DNA from: JBCFBK01 sp038562555 | Lineage (GTDB): Bacteria > Bacteroidota > Bacteroidia > Bacteroidales > Prolixibacteraceae | Assembly: GCA_038562555.1 (NCBI GenBank) | Contig: JBCFBK010000009.1 | Span: forward strand, 62,001 to 126,000 | Length of the DNA stretch: 64,000 nucleotides | Direction: 5' to 3' | Translations under genes and position numbers: made by a program | Notes under the pieces: model-generated | What the model saw: only the letters and a program-made list of their open reading frames with translations | Told to the model about the DNA's origin: nothing | Database searches by the model: none | Part shown: positions 10,343 through 20,515 of the stretch, piece after piece | How the letters are laid out: the number at the start of each line of letters is the position of its first letter | Position numbering within the stretch: the stretch's first letter is position 1

Positions 10343-11392
10343 TCATTGTTTAGCGCTTATTTGAATGATTGATTTTTCCACATCACCTGTTCCTGTATTA
10401 TATTCACCTGGTATGTAGTTGATCCGGATAGGAGAACTCATTTCCAGTAACTCAATTACCCGGTGAAGGGGTTCATTATCGAACACGGTCGTGAACCTGT
10501 ACTTGTAAAGTCCCTGATCTTTGATTTCCACCTGAACGCCATACCAGCGCTCCAACTGCACAGCAAGCTCAGCCATGGTTGTCTTATTCAAAACGAGCCT
10601 GTTCCGGTGCCAGGCAATATGCTCGTCGGCATCAACCTTCTTCAGCACAGCCGACCGGCTGATCTTATCATAAACCCATAGTTCATTAGGCTTTAAATGA
10701 ATCCGTTCTTGCGCTGATTCCGTATTGTTATCAAGTTGAATGCTGCCTTCCTTCAATACTACTTCCACCTGACCATCGCCGGGAAACGCCTTCACATTAA
10801 ATTGTGTACCCAGCGCCCGTACGGTAAATTGATTTACCCTTACTTCAAAAGGGGAATCGGGGTTCTTTGCCACGTTCAGGAAAGCTTCCCCAACAAGTTC
10901 AACTTCGCGCGTCTTATTTATGAAAGGGATACTGTACCTGATCCTGCTTTCTGCATTTAGCCATACTTTTGTACCATCAGGTAAAACAACGCTGCTTCTG
11001 ATCCCGGAGGGATTTGATATTTCCTGATAACTTATTTCAACGGGTACATCAGGTTTTTCCTCGTCGACCTGCTTCCAAACAGTAAAAATAAGCAAGGGAA
11101 TGATCAGAATGGCCGCGATCCTGCTGAAACGGGACCAGATCATATGTACCCTGGAATGATTCCTGATCCTGTCGTATAAAGCGAAATAAGCTTTATCCGC
11201 ATCGACTGTTTTAATCTCCGAGATTAACGCTCCTGCTTCTCCGTACTGGTCTTCTTTCGGTTGAGTGCTTTTACGTGCAAGATAACGGTCGAATATTGCA
11301 CTGCCGTGTAGTTGATATGCTTTCTTGTTTCCCAAGTCTCTAATGATTTTCTTCCTGATCTGCCAGTAATACAAAAAAAAGCCAGGGCACAC
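10343..11392 (-). CDS. FecR-family anti-sigma factor (PUL 1)
   Basis: A FecR/PupR-type inner-membrane regulator of up to 349 residues. The cytoplasmic N-terminus would hold the sigma factor; one membrane segment (IAAILIIPLLIFTVW) spans about residues 91-105. The periplasmic FecR domain contains VVLPDGTKVWLNAESRIRY and VELVGEAFLNVAKNP, followed by the C-terminal DUF4974 part that contacts the SusC STN domain. The start is odd: the frame begins at GTG (11392) and has no ATG before the membrane segment. An ATG at 11394 lies in another frame that joins this one only if a run of eight T residues (11373-11380 on the plus map) gains one base. The sigma gene ends 20 bases upstream. Confidence 0.93.
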   Translation of the reverse strand: MCPGFFLYYWQIRKKIIRDLGNKKAYQLHGSAIFDRYLARKSTQPKEDQYGEAGALISEIKTVDADKAYFALYDRIRNHSRVHMIWSRFSRIAAILIIPLLIFTVWKQVDEEKPDVPVEISYQEISNPSGIRSSVVLPDGTKVWLNAESRIRYSIPFINKTREVELVGEAFLNVAKNPDSPFEVRVNQFTVRALGTQFNVKAFPGDGQVEVVLKEGSIQLDNNTESAQERIHLKPNELWVYDKISRSAVLKKVDADEHIAWHRNRLVLNKTTMAELAVQLERWYGVQVEIKDQGLYKYRFTTVFDNEPLHRVIELLEMSSPIRINYIPGEYNTGTGDVEKSIIQISAKQ

Positions 11393-11412
11393 ATATCCGA
11401 AAAATCAATTTT

Positions 11413-11997
11413 TCAGAAAAATTTTTCAAGAAGAATCAATAATCCTGCATAATCCTTCAGCTCCCGTCGCATAACTTTTAAGGCATTGCTGATCTGTAAT
11501 TCAACGGTCCTCTTGGAAATATTCAGTTTTTCAGCTATTTCATCATTTTTCAGATCATCAAAGCGGCTAAGAATAAAAATTTCTTTAGTACGGGGAGGGA
11601 GTTTTTCAAATGCCTGTTTGATCTTTTCCTGAAGTTCGCCAGTGACAAAAAGGTCCTGTTCATAGGTAAGGTTACTGCCCATGATCTGTTTTAGCTCTTC
11701 AATTTTTCGGGTTTCGTAGTTCCTGCTGACAAGAAAATTAATTCCTCTGTTTTTAACGGAAGTAAATAAATAAGATTTTAGCGAGGGGCCTTCTTTAATC
11801 TGATCCCGGCGCTTCCAGAGCCTGAAAAAAAAGTCCTGAACGATTTCTTCGGCCTCGGCTTTATCGAGCGTTATTTGCGAGACAAAGATCACAAGTCCCG
11901 GATAATAGTGCCTGAACAGCAACTCAAAAGCCGTTTCATCCCCCTGGATGAAACGACTAATCAGAATATCTTCGGAAATGCCGCTGATCTTTTGCAT
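11413..11997 (-). CDS. ECF RNA polymerase sigma factor (PUL 1)
   Basis: A 194-residue sigma-70 factor of the Bacteroidota ECF group that pairs with FecR. Region 2 lies in FELLFRHYYPGLVIFVSQ and AEEIVQDFFFRLWKRR; region 4 is the helix-turn-helix KNDEIAEKLNISKRTVELQI near the C-terminus. The frame could begin at TTG 12003, but the ATG at 11997 (MQKISGISEDILISRF) gives the usual N-terminus. FecR, SusC, SusD and the sulfatases follow in the same direction, so it most likely switches on this PUL when ligand binds SusC. Confidence 0.95.
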   Translation of the reverse strand: MQKISGISEDILISRFIQGDETAFELLFRHYYPGLVIFVSQITLDKAEAEEIVQDFFFRLWKRRDQIKEGPSLKSYLFTSVKNRGINFLVSRNYETRKIEELKQIMGSNLTYEQDLFVTGELQEKIKQAFEKLPPRTKEIFILSRFDDLKNDEIAEKLNISKRTVELQISNALKVMRRELKDYAGLLILLEKFF

Positions 11998-12397
11998 GTC
12001 CAAAAATAATCAAAACTGAAAAGCGATTATCGTTTTGACGTTTTTTATTAAAGAATGGAACCGGCGCAAATACACCGGTTCCGCGAGGCCTGCTTCCGTC
12101 GCTTACACAGCTCCAACTTTCTCTGTTTGTACCACTTAGTAGCCGGGAACAATCCCCACCCAATCATCAGCGAAGGAGCACCGATAGATCAGCGATGGAT
12201 CAAACAGTTACTGCATGGGCAGGCCAAACGGAATGATGACCACCGAACGAATAGGTAGTATCCCTCCCCGGTTCGCCCGCCAGGAAGCTTTAACGGACAC
12301 GCGTCCAGGTTCAGATACTTTTTTCAAAAAAAAAGCCTTTTCGGCTCAGGGGTAAGCCCGCCTTTTCACACTATATAGATAGAAACAGAATCTATTT
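11998..12397. other. Divergent intergenic region between PUL 1 and PUL 2
   Basis: About 400 bases separate the minus-strand sigma gene of PUL 1 from the plus-strand FecR gene of PUL 2. It holds a perfect 8-bp inverted repeat (12057-12064 with 12075-12082, loop of 10) without a T-tract, and a 6-bp inverted repeat directly before the FecR start (12375-12380 with 12390-12395). I found no remnant of a second sigma gene here in the frames examined. A TATTTTTG match at 12001-12008 on the minus strand is too near the start codon to be a convincing promoter. Confidence 0.5.
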
Positions 12398-13564
12398 ATG
12401 ATGATTGACAGGATTAAGATAGATGAATTGGCGGATAAATGGCTGAAAGGGACCATCACTGAAGAAGAAAAACAGTACTTCGAAGGTTGGTATAACCGGG
12501 AAGCAGGACGGCATCCGGAATGGTCACGTGATCTTGACGAGCAGACCCTGAAAAAAAGGCTGTTGGCCGGAATTTTTAACAAAATAGAAGTCAACGAACA
12601 AGCTGAAGGGAAAACCTTGTCTGATACTCACCGCAGAAAGCAGTTGTATAAATGGTCTTCGGTTGCTGCCGCGGCTGTTGTCATTTTTGCAATCGGCACC
12701 TGGCTTTTTCAACGCCACGATCCCTCATACCAGACGGAGAACAAACAAAGTAATGTGCAGATTGATCTTCCCCCCGGCCGCGAAGCTGCAATCCTGACCT
12801 TGGCCGACGGTTCAAAGATTGACCTGGATTCCACTCAGAACGGTGATGTAACCGTTCAGGGAAAGACAGTTATCAGCAAGCAGGGCGGACAGGTAGCATA
12901 CACCCCTGGCGAGAAAAAAAAGGGACCGGTACTCTATAATACGATCACCACCTCCCGTGGCAATCAGTACAAGGTGGTATTGTCCGATAGTACACGGGTA
13001 TGGTTGAACTCTGCATCATCTCTGCATTATCCGGCTACATTCTCCGGTGATGCGCGACTGGTAGAGTTAACCGGCGAAGCTTATTTTGAAGTGGCAAAAA
13101 ATGCATCAATGCCTTTCCGGGTGAAAGTCAACGGCATTGAAGTAGAAGTGTTGGGGACACATTTTAACATTAACGCTTACGCAGACGAAGGCGTGATGGA
13201 AACGACATTGCTGGAGGGATCTGTTAAAGTAATGAATGACGACACCTTTGTTTTGATCAAACCGGGAGAAAAAGCAGCAATCAGAAATCAGGAAACGCAG
13301 ATAGCTATAAGCGAAGCAGATCTTGATCAGGTGATGGCCTGGCGGAACGGCTTTTTTGAATTCGACGATACAGAACTGCCGGCCATTATGCGACAAATCA
13401 GCCGATGGTATAATGTGGATATCCGGTATGAAGGGCAGCCAGGCGATAAAAAATTTGGCGGGCGAATCAGCAAAAAGCTGAACCTGGGAAATATTCTTAC
13501 CCTGCTTGAAGCTAACGGAGTTCAGTTCGCCCTCGATGGACAAACATTGGTTGTAAAACCATGA
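12398..13564 (+). CDS. FecR-family anti-sigma factor (PUL 2)
   Basis: A 388-residue FecR protein. The cytoplasmic N-terminus (ELADKWLKGTITEEEKQYFEG) is the sigma-binding DUF4880-like part, a single membrane helix (AAAAVVIFAIGTWLF) follows at about 86-100, and the periplasmic FecR domain shows VVLSDSTRVWLNSASSLHY and LTGEAYFEVAKNASMPF. The C-terminal DUF4974 part ends in LEANGVQFALDGQTLVVKP. Unlike the other two PULs no sigma gene lies upstream in the same direction; the nearest unpaired ECF gene is at 24704-25273. Two ATG codons open the frame (12398 and 12401). Confidence 0.94.
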   Translation: MMIDRIKIDELADKWLKGTITEEEKQYFEGWYNREAGRHPEWSRDLDEQTLKKRLLAGIFNKIEVNEQAEGKTLSDTHRRKQLYKWSSVAAAAVVIFAIGTWLFQRHDPSYQTENKQSNVQIDLPPGREAAILTLADGSKIDLDSTQNGDVTVQGKTVISKQGGQVAYTPGEKKKGPVLYNTITTSRGNQYKVVLSDSTRVWLNSASSLHYPATFSGDARLVELTGEAYFEVAKNASMPFRVKVNGIEVEVLGTHFNINAYADEGVMETTLLEGSVKVMNDDTFVLIKPGEKAAIRNQETQIAISEADLDQVMAWRNGFFEFDDTELPAIMRQISRWYNVDIRYEGQPGDKKFGGRISKKLNLGNILTLLEANGVQFALDGQTLVVKP

Positions 13565-13570
13565 AAACAG

Positions 13571-13605
13571 GCGCAAGACACAAGTATCAAGACACAAGAC
13601 AGAAG
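13571..13605 (+). repeat. Short imperfect tandem repeat (ACACAAG-like units)
   Basis: Directly after the FecR stop, units close to AAGACACAAG recur about three times in 35 bases. Such A-, C- and G-rich tracts occur in Bacteroidota intergenic DNA. No function is evident. Confidence 0.4.
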
Positions 13606-13760
13606 AAGCAGTTAGCTATGAGCTCTTAGCTTTTAGTAAAAAAACTTCAAACTGAGATAACAACAGAAACAATAGTAACAACAAAAACCTTTAACTGAAA
13701 TTTTAAACCTGGCTGTATGAAAAAAACGTAACCTTTTCTTCCTTATGTTGCTTATGAAAA

Positions 13761-13791
13761 AACCGGATCGAGCGTGCGGCAAAATCCGGTT
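13761..13791 (+). promoter_or_regulatory. Hairpin in the FecR-SusC spacer of PUL 2
   Basis: A perfect 8-bp stem, AACCGGAT (13761-13768) with ATCCGGTT (13784-13791), sits 71 bases before the SusC start and follows an A-tract. No T-run follows it on the sense strand, so it is not a simple terminator for FecR transcripts. Hairpins at matching positions occur in the other two PULs, which suggests a shared leader element that may set SusC expression relative to FecR. Confidence 0.5.
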
Positions 13792-13862
13792 AGGTCTCAG
13801 GCAGCATCAGCATTTTTGTGTGAACAACTTGATAATGACTAAACCCAAAACATGGTAAAATT

Positions 13863-16800
13863 ATGGATTTAAATTTAAGAAAATTTAGTCTGTGGTATAA
13901 ATTTTTGCGCGTGATGAAACTAACGACCTTTATATTATTGGTTTTTACCCTGCATATCAGCGCCAGCGGGCTTTCCCAGAATGTGACCCTCGCCGTAAAA
14001 AATATGTCGGTTCAAAAAGTGTTAAAACAAATATCCAGGCAAACCGGCGTATCGATCATTTACAATGAATCCTATTTCGATGAGACGGATCGGGTGACGC
14101 TTCAGGTGGATCATATGCCGATCGAAGATGTTCTGAAGTTATGCCTGGAAGGGAATGACTATTCACCTGTCATAGACAATGGCATGATCCTTATCCGAAA
14201 GAATAAGGAGTCGCAACCCGCACAAGAGGACAAGAAGGTAAAAGGCAAAGTAACTGATAATGAAAATAAGCCCTTGCCTGGGGCGACAATCACGGTCGTT
14301 GGTACTACCCGCGGCGTGATCACGGATAATGACGGAACTTATTCGATTGAAGCCGGTCCCCGTGATAAGCTGGTTTTTTCTTTTATTGGAATGGAGAGTC
14401 AGATTATCGATATCAGCAATCGGCAAGTCATTGACGTCACGTTAAAAGAAAAATCAGAGGAAACGGAAGATGTAACGATTGTGGCTTTCGGTAAACAGAA
14501 AAAGGAGTCTGTCATAGGATCCATTACAACGGTAAAACCGGCCGAACTGAAAGTACCAAGCAGTAACCTCACAACAGCATTATCAGGAAGGGTAGCCGGA
14601 ATTATTTCCTATCAACGAAGCGGAGAACCGGGACAGGATAATGCTGATTTTTTTGTGCGTGGGATTACTACTTTCGGTACCAACACAAATCCTCTTATTC
14701 TGATTGACGGGATTGAACTCAGTTCCGCGGACCTCGCCCGTTTACAACCTGATGATATCGCCAGTTTTTCGATTATGAAAGATGCGACGGCAACGGCTTT
14801 ATACGGCGCCCGCGGTGCAAATGGGGTTATTCTGGTCACAACCAAACAAGGTGTGGAAGGGCCGGCAAAGATTTCGGTACGGTTGGAAAATTCTTTTTCA
14901 ATGCCGACCACCGACATTGAATTTGCAGATCCCGTAACTTACATGAAATTACAAAATGAGGCAATCCTCACCCGTGATCCGGGAGGGACGCTACTCTATT
15001 CTCAGGAGAAAATTGAAAATACGGAAGCGGGCATGAACCCCGTGATCTATCCTGCTAACGACTGGAAGAAGATGTTGTTCAGGAATTTTACCACAAACCA
15101 AAGGGCCAATCTTAGCGTGAACGGCGGCGGCGGAGTGGCAAGGTATTATGTGGCTGCCGCTTTTAACCGGGATAACGGTATACTGAAAGTAGACAAACGA
15201 AATAATTTTAACAATAATATTGCCATCAACAATTATACCCTGCGTGCGAACGTCAATATTGATATATTCAAAGCAACGGAGCTTATTGTCCGTCTGCACG
15301 GTAATTTCGAAGATTACAGCGGTCCCATTTCAGGTGGTGCAGAAATGTATCGTCTGATGGTACATTCAAACCCTGTTCTCTTTCCGGCCTATTTCCCTAT
15401 AGATGAAGAACATAAACATGTCAAACATATCATGTTTGGCAATTATGAAAACAGTTATACCAACCCTTATGCGGAAATGGTAAAGGGGTATAAAGATAAG
15501 TCCCGGTCACAGATGCTGGCCCAGGTGGAATTGAAACAGGATCTAAGTGCCCTGACAAAAGGATTATCCGTCAGAGGAATGATGAATATTACCCGGCTGG
15601 CTCAATTCTCAGTCACAAGAGCATACACCCCATTCTTTTATCAAATAGGAAGTTATGACAGGCAGACAGGTGCATATGCTCTGACTCAAACAACCGTGGG
15701 GACAGAATATTTGGGTTATTCTGAGGTTGACAATGACAGGGTTATGAATTCCACGTTCTATTTTGAAGGGATGGCCAATTACAACCGCGATTTTGCTGAT
15801 AAACACAGTGTCAGTGGGTTATTGGTCTTTATGACCAGACAGAGCATGGATGCCAATGCTGGTTCCCTGCAATTATCACTCCCATCACGCAATCTGGGAT
15901 TATCGGGACGTATGACGTATTCCTATGACCACCGGTATTTTGCCGAATTCAATTTTGGCTATAATGGGAGCGAACGATTCGATGCAGAGCACCGGTTCGG
16001 TTTTTTCCCGTCAGCCGGAGTTGCATGGAGCATTTCCAGCGAAAACTTCTGGAAACCACTTAAACCGGTAGTTTCAAATCTAAAATTACGTTATTCTTAT
16101 GGCCTGGTGGGGAATGATCAAATCGGCAGCAATCAGGACCGCTTTTATTACTTATCGGAAGTCAATATGAGCGATGCGAATAAGAGAGCAACATTTGGGC
16201 AGGATCTGAACAATACCATAAATGGGGTAACTGTGAGCAGGTATGCCAATTCTGCTATTACCTGGGAAACTTCCACCAAACAAAATTTTGCGATGGAAAT
16301 CGGTCTTTGGGATGATATCAGCATTATTGCAGAATATTTTACAGAACACCGGAAAAACATCCTGATGACCAGGGACGCTGTTCCCCGTACCATGGGATTA
16401 TCAGCGTTGGTCAGATCAAATGTAGGTGAAGCCTCCGGAAGCGGAGTTGACCTAAGCCTTGAATATCAAAAAAACTGGACCAATGATTTCTGGACTTCCA
16501 TTCGGGGCAATTTTACATATGCGACCAGCAAATACGAAGTTTATGAGGAGCCGCAATATGACGAGCCCTGGCGCACCAGGGTAGGGAGATCGCTCCGGCA
16601 AGAATATGGTTATCTGGCCGAAAGATTATTTGTAGACGATATTGAAGCGCAAAATTCACCTGTACAGGAAGTCGGGACGGATCTGTACGGCGGGGGAGAT
16701 CTTAAATATACGGATGTGAACAGAGATGGCAAAGTGGACGATGCAGACCGGGTGCCGATAGGCAATCCAACGGTTCCTGAAATGGTCTATGGATTTGGAT

Positions 16801-17294
16801 TTTCCTTAGGATATAAAGGCGTCGACTTCTCCGCGTTTTTCCAGGGCACAGCGAATGAATCGTTCTGGATCAATGCGGCGGCTACCTCCCCTTTTAATGA
16901 AAATGCCCAGCTCCTTAAAGTATATGCCGACAGCTACTGGTCGGAAGAAAACCGGGATATCTATGCTACCTGGCCCAGATTGAGTCCAACCATCAACAGC
17001 AACAATGTCCCGGGAGCTGTAAAACGGAGCGGCAACTGGCAATGGGACACCAAGAATACCTGGTTTATGCGTGACGGATCTTTTCTAAGGCTTAAACAAG
17101 TAGAGCTGGGATATACTTTCCCACGAGTATGGACCGAAAAAATGCATATGTCTAACCTGAGGTTTTATGTAAGTGGAACAAATCTGCTTCTCTTTAGCAA
17201 ATTCAAACTATGGGATGTGGAAATGGCCGGTGAAGGTCTGGGTTATCCAATACAGAAAGTTTTCAATATGGGTCTCACCATCAGCCTCAATTAA
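13863..17294 (+). CDS. SusC/RagA-family TonB-dependent transporter with STN domain (PUL 2)
   Basis: A 1143-residue outer-membrane transporter. The signal peptide (LTTFILLVFTLHISASG) is followed by an STN domain at about 40-115 (NVTLAVKNMSVQKVLKQI), a CarboxypepD_reg-like domain (VKGKVTDNENKPLPGATI), the plug with SFSIMKDATATALYGARGAN and the barrel ending in FNMGLTISLN. ATG at 13914 is a possible later start. It should import a rhamnose-containing oligosaccharide given the GH106 gene in the same operon. SusD begins 22 bases after its stop. Confidence 0.96.
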   Translation: MDLNLRKFSLWYKFLRVMKLTTFILLVFTLHISASGLSQNVTLAVKNMSVQKVLKQISRQTGVSIIYNESYFDETDRVTLQVDHMPIEDVLKLCLEGNDYSPVIDNGMILIRKNKESQPAQEDKKVKGKVTDNENKPLPGATITVVGTTRGVITDNDGTYSIEAGPRDKLVFSFIGMESQIIDISNRQVIDVTLKEKSEETEDVTIVAFGKQKKESVIGSITTVKPAELKVPSSNLTTALSGRVAGIISYQRSGEPGQDNADFFVRGITTFGTNTNPLILIDGIELSSADLARLQPDDIASFSIMKDATATALYGARGANGVILVTTKQGVEGPAKISVRLENSFSMPTTDIEFADPVTYMKLQNEAILTRDPGGTLLYSQEKIENTEAGMNPVIYPANDWKKMLFRNFTTNQRANLSVNGGGGVARYYVAAAFNRDNGILKVDKRNNFNNNIAINNYTLRANVNIDIFKATELIVRLHGNFEDYSGPISGGAEMYRLMVHSNPVLFPAYFPIDEEHKHVKHIMFGNYENSYTNPYAEMVKGYKDKSRSQMLAQVELKQDLSALTKGLSVRGMMNITRLAQFSVTRAYTPFFYQIGSYDRQTGAYALTQTTVGTEYLGYSEVDNDRVMNSTFYFEGMANYNRDFADKHSVSGLLVFMTRQSMDANAGSLQLSLPSRNLGLSGRMTYSYDHRYFAEFNFGYNGSERFDAEHRFGFFPSAGVAWSISSENFWKPLKPVVSNLKLRYSYGLVGNDQIGSNQDRFYYLSEVNMSDANKRATFGQDLNNTINGVTVSRYANSAITWETSTKQNFAMEIGLWDDISIIAEYFTEHRKNILMTRDAVPRTMGLSALVRSNVGEASGSGVDLSLEYQKNWTNDFWTSIRGNFTYATSKYEVYEEPQYDEPWRTRVGRSLRQEYGYLAERLFVDDIEAQNSPVQEVGTDLYGGGDLKYTDVNRDGKVDDADRVPIGNPTVPEMVYGFGFSLGYKGVDFSAFFQGTANESFWINAAATSPFNENAQLLKVYADSYWSEENRDIYATWPRLSPTINSNNVPGAVKRSGNWQWDTKNTWFMRDGSFLRLKQVELGYTFPRVWTEKMHMSNLRFYVSGTNLLLFSKFKLWDVEMAGEGLGYPIQKVFNMGLTISLN

Positions 17295-17316
17295 GAAAAA
17301 TCAAAAACTGAACAAG

Positions 17317-19236
17317 ATGAAATGGATAAAAAAATATCGGACTATAAAAATGTCAGCGATCCTGCTAATCATGCTTACTGCCTGCAGTGAATATCTGGAT
17401 GTCGTTCCGGAGGGCGTTGCAACCATTGATCTGGCCTTCAATCAAAGGGACGAGGCTCTCAAATACCTGTATACCTGTTATTCCTATATGCCAAAGCATG
17501 GTAATCTGGCCCAGGACCCGGCAATTTTGGGTGGAGACGAATTGATCACCTATAATGAATCGTTTCGGTTCAATATTTCTGCTTTTCAGATCGCTTTGGG
17601 AATGCAAAATGCAACATCGCCGATTCTCGATAAATGGGGAAGCCTGTATCAGGGAATACGCGATTGTAACATCTTTCTGGAAAACGTACATAAAGTGCCC
17701 GATCTGCCTGACTGGGAAAGGGATCAATGGATTGCAGAAGTTAAATTCCTGAAAGCCTATTATCACTTCTACCTCATCCAAACATATGGTCCCATACCAT
17801 TGGTAAAGGAAAATCTCCCGGTAGATGTTGTTATTTCAGAAGTAAAGGCTTTCCGCGATCCTGTTGACTCCTGCTTTAGCTATGTTGTTAAATTGCTGGA
17901 CGAAACCCGGAGTGCACTTCCTTTAAAAGTTCTGGACCCTGCAACGGAACTGGGACGCATTACCAGGCCGGCAGCCTTATCCCTGAAGGCAAAAGTTCTG
18001 GTTACTGCTGCCAGTCCTTTATTCAATGGTAATAACGATCAGTCAACTTTACGCAACAGCGACGGAACACCATTGTTTAATGCGACATACGTCCCGGAAA
18101 AATGGAATGCGGCTGTTACTGCATGCAAAGAGGCGCTGGCTGTCTGTGACGAGGCGGGGATGGAACTATACTATTATCCGGCATCAGCATTGACAAAACT
18201 GACGGATACGATCGTCACGCAACTGAGTCTGCGGAATGCTTTCTGTGAACGATGGAACAGCGAGATTATCTGGGCCAACACACAGAGCATTGCTGCCGGA
18301 GGAGCGTCCGGAATACAGCAATTAGCAACTGCCAAATTAAATCCTTCATTCCGGGATGCACCGCAGATCGGGCCTGCTTCAATATGCCCTCCTCTTAAAA
18401 TGTCCAAACTTTTTTATACGCAACATGGCGTTCCAATCTCCGAAGATAAAACGAGAAATGCCGGTATGCTATATTCTTTACGGACAGCACAAACTGAAGA
18501 AAAATTATATATCAAAGCAGGCAGCACCACAGTTGATCTTCATTTTGACAGGGAACCCCGTTTCTACGCCTGGCTGGGGTTCGATTGCGGAATATGGTAC
18601 GGTCAGGGAAAGACCGATGACAAACTGGAACTTTGGTCTGTTGAAGCAAAAAAGGGCAATATAGATGGTCATATCGGGACCAATAACGGAACGAGAACAG
18701 GATATTTCTGCAAAAAATATGTTCATTATAATAATGTGATAAGCAGCCTGACCTCCTATTCGGTAACGCCCTACCCATGGCCGGTTATCCGATTAAGCGA
18801 TTTGTATCTCTTGTATGCTGAGGCCATTAATGAGGCAGAGGGACCTGATGGAGCAAATCAGGTCGAACTGTTCCGTTATATTGATCTTGTACGGGCCCGC
18901 GCCGGACTTGAAGCTGTCAAGGATTCGTGGGATAAATACACCAACAATCCCAAATATTCAACCAAAGAAGGAATGCGACAGATTATTCAGCAGGAGCGAA
19001 TGATCGAGTTGGCATTCGAAGGGCATCGTTTCTGGGATGTACGGAGGTGGAAGTCGGCCCCTGATGTATATAATAGTTCCATTGAATCGTGGAGTGTACA
19101 ACAATACGAGACCGCAAATTTCTATCGGCCGGAGATCTTATATACGCAAACATTCGGAGTCAAAGATTATTTCTGGCCTGTTAAAAACAGTGATATTATC
19201 AACAATAGGAAGCTCATTCAAAATATCGGATGGTAA
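17317..19236 (+). CDS. SusD/RagB-family glycan-binding lipoprotein (PUL 2)
   Basis: A 639-residue surface lipoprotein partner of the preceding SusC. The start at 17317 (MKWIKKYRTIKMSAILLIML) gives a signal peptide with lipobox LTAC followed by SEYLDVVPEG; the longer open frame overlaps SusC and is rejected. Family blocks include WIAEVKFLKAYYHFYLIQTY near 140-160, YAEAINEAEGP, and the C-terminal IQQERMIELAFEGHRFWDVR that is nearly diagnostic of SusD. It is followed after 27 bases by the DUF4959/DUF5000-like lipoprotein. Confidence 0.96.
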   Translation: MKWIKKYRTIKMSAILLIMLTACSEYLDVVPEGVATIDLAFNQRDEALKYLYTCYSYMPKHGNLAQDPAILGGDELITYNESFRFNISAFQIALGMQNATSPILDKWGSLYQGIRDCNIFLENVHKVPDLPDWERDQWIAEVKFLKAYYHFYLIQTYGPIPLVKENLPVDVVISEVKAFRDPVDSCFSYVVKLLDETRSALPLKVLDPATELGRITRPAALSLKAKVLVTAASPLFNGNNDQSTLRNSDGTPLFNATYVPEKWNAAVTACKEALAVCDEAGMELYYYPASALTKLTDTIVTQLSLRNAFCERWNSEIIWANTQSIAAGGASGIQQLATAKLNPSFRDAPQIGPASICPPLKMSKLFYTQHGVPISEDKTRNAGMLYSLRTAQTEEKLYIKAGSTTVDLHFDREPRFYAWLGFDCGIWYGQGKTDDKLELWSVEAKKGNIDGHIGTNNGTRTGYFCKKYVHYNNVISSLTSYSVTPYPWPVIRLSDLYLLYAEAINEAEGPDGANQVELFRYIDLVRARAGLEAVKDSWDKYTNNPKYSTKEGMRQIIQQERMIELAFEGHRFWDVRRWKSAPDVYNSSIESWSVQQYETANFYRPEILYTQTFGVKDYFWPVKNSDIINNRKLIQNIGW

Positions 19237-19263
19237 TTACCATAACCCTAAAGAAGAAGTACA

Positions 19264-20493
19264 ATGAAAAAAATGTATACCTATATTGTAACCATGAGCC
19301 TGATTCTTATTTTGGGGCATAGCTGCGAAGAAGAAGGGCGGTTGGATCATATCGACTATAGTGCAGCTGCACCCGGGCAGGTACATGATATAACGGTAAA
19401 AAATAACCCCGGAGGAGCTACGATTAAATATAGTCTTCCTGAAGACGAAAATCTGCTGTACGTGAAGGCAGAATATGAAATACGGAAGGGTGTGGTCAGG
19501 GAAAGTAAGGCTTCCTACTACGCAGATTCGTTGACTTTAGACGGATTTGGGGATACCAGGATCTATGATGTAAAAATCTTCAGTGTGGGCAAAAACGAAA
19601 AAACGTCTGAACCTTTGATTGTACAGGTCAATCCTCAGACCGCCCCTGTAGTTTTAGCTGCCAAGGAGCTGAAGAGCGCTTTTGGCGGGGTGAGTGTTAC
19701 TATTGAGAACCGGTACGAAACCGATTTGGCCATTGTGCTCATGACAGACACAGCAGGGACAGGTTATTGGAACACCTTGCAGACTTTTTATACCTCCGCT
19801 GCCAGGAGAACCTTTTCCTACAGAGGGCTTGACACTACCCCGGCGCGGTTCGCGGCCTACGTTCGCGACCGCTGGAATAATATCTCTGATACAATAGAGG
19901 CAACCCTGACCCCCAGATACGAAGAATTTATTCCCAAAAATGACTGGCGTGAAATACATTTGCCCACCGACACCTATGATCCGATTGAAGGGCGTGCTGA
20001 ATACATGCTTAACCGGGCATTTGACGGCATCATTAACCAGGCAAATACCATGTTTGCCACCAAAACAGATGCCCCGATGCCTCAATGGGCCACGATCGAT
20101 TTGGGCACAACAATCATTATGAGCCGGCTTAAAGTTTTCCACCGATCAGGAGCAGCCAGTGGATGGACAGGCGCCAATGTGAAAAAATTCGAACTTTACG
20201 GTTCAATGAACCCCAGTTCTGACGGGAGTTGGGATAGCAGTTGGATCTCGCTGGGAAAATTCGAGGCTTCCCCTCCATCAGGTGGTGTCGGGCCCTTGAT
20301 TACCCAGGCTGATAGAGATTATGCCAGCATTGAAGGCATTGACTTTGATCTTGAGGCGAATGATTTTGCTCCGGATCCGTTTGTTCCCATACGTTATATC
20401 CGCTTTAAAACAACAGAGACCTGTAACGGACCATCTCTCTCAGGTTCTGTATGGATTAATGAGTTAAGCTTTTGGGGACAAATTCAGGAATAA
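19264..20493 (+). CDS. DUF4959/DUF5126/DUF5000-type surface lipoprotein (SusE position)
   Basis: A 409-residue lipoprotein (lipobox near LGHSC) of the kind often found after SusD genes. The N-terminal part (about 25-125) resembles DUF4959, a fibronectin-like module (PGQVHDITVKNNPGGATIKY); the middle resembles DUF5126; and residues about 240-409 form a DUF5000/F5-8C-like carbohydrate-binding fold with ATIDLGTTIIMSRLKVFHRS and IRYIRFKTTETCNGPS. It probably binds glycan at the cell surface for the SusCD complex. Its ligand is unknown. Confidence 0.88.
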   Translation: MKKMYTYIVTMSLILILGHSCEEEGRLDHIDYSAAAPGQVHDITVKNNPGGATIKYSLPEDENLLYVKAEYEIRKGVVRESKASYYADSLTLDGFGDTRIYDVKIFSVGKNEKTSEPLIVQVNPQTAPVVLAAKELKSAFGGVSVTIENRYETDLAIVLMTDTAGTGYWNTLQTFYTSAARRTFSYRGLDTTPARFAAYVRDRWNNISDTIEATLTPRYEEFIPKNDWREIHLPTDTYDPIEGRAEYMLNRAFDGIINQANTMFATKTDAPMPQWATIDLGTTIIMSRLKVFHRSGAASGWTGANVKKFELYGSMNPSSDGSWDSSWISLGKFEASPPSGGVGPLITQADRDYASIEGIDFDLEANDFAPDPFVPIRYIRFKTTETCNGPSLSGSVWINELSFWGQIQE

Positions 20494-20515
20494 TCGGATT
20501 TAAATAACAGGCTAT

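Noticed and set aside
12001..12008. TATTTTTG match to the -7 promoter consensus before the PUL 1 sigma gene
   Set aside because: It lies four bases from the chosen ATG, so the transcript would start inside the gene.
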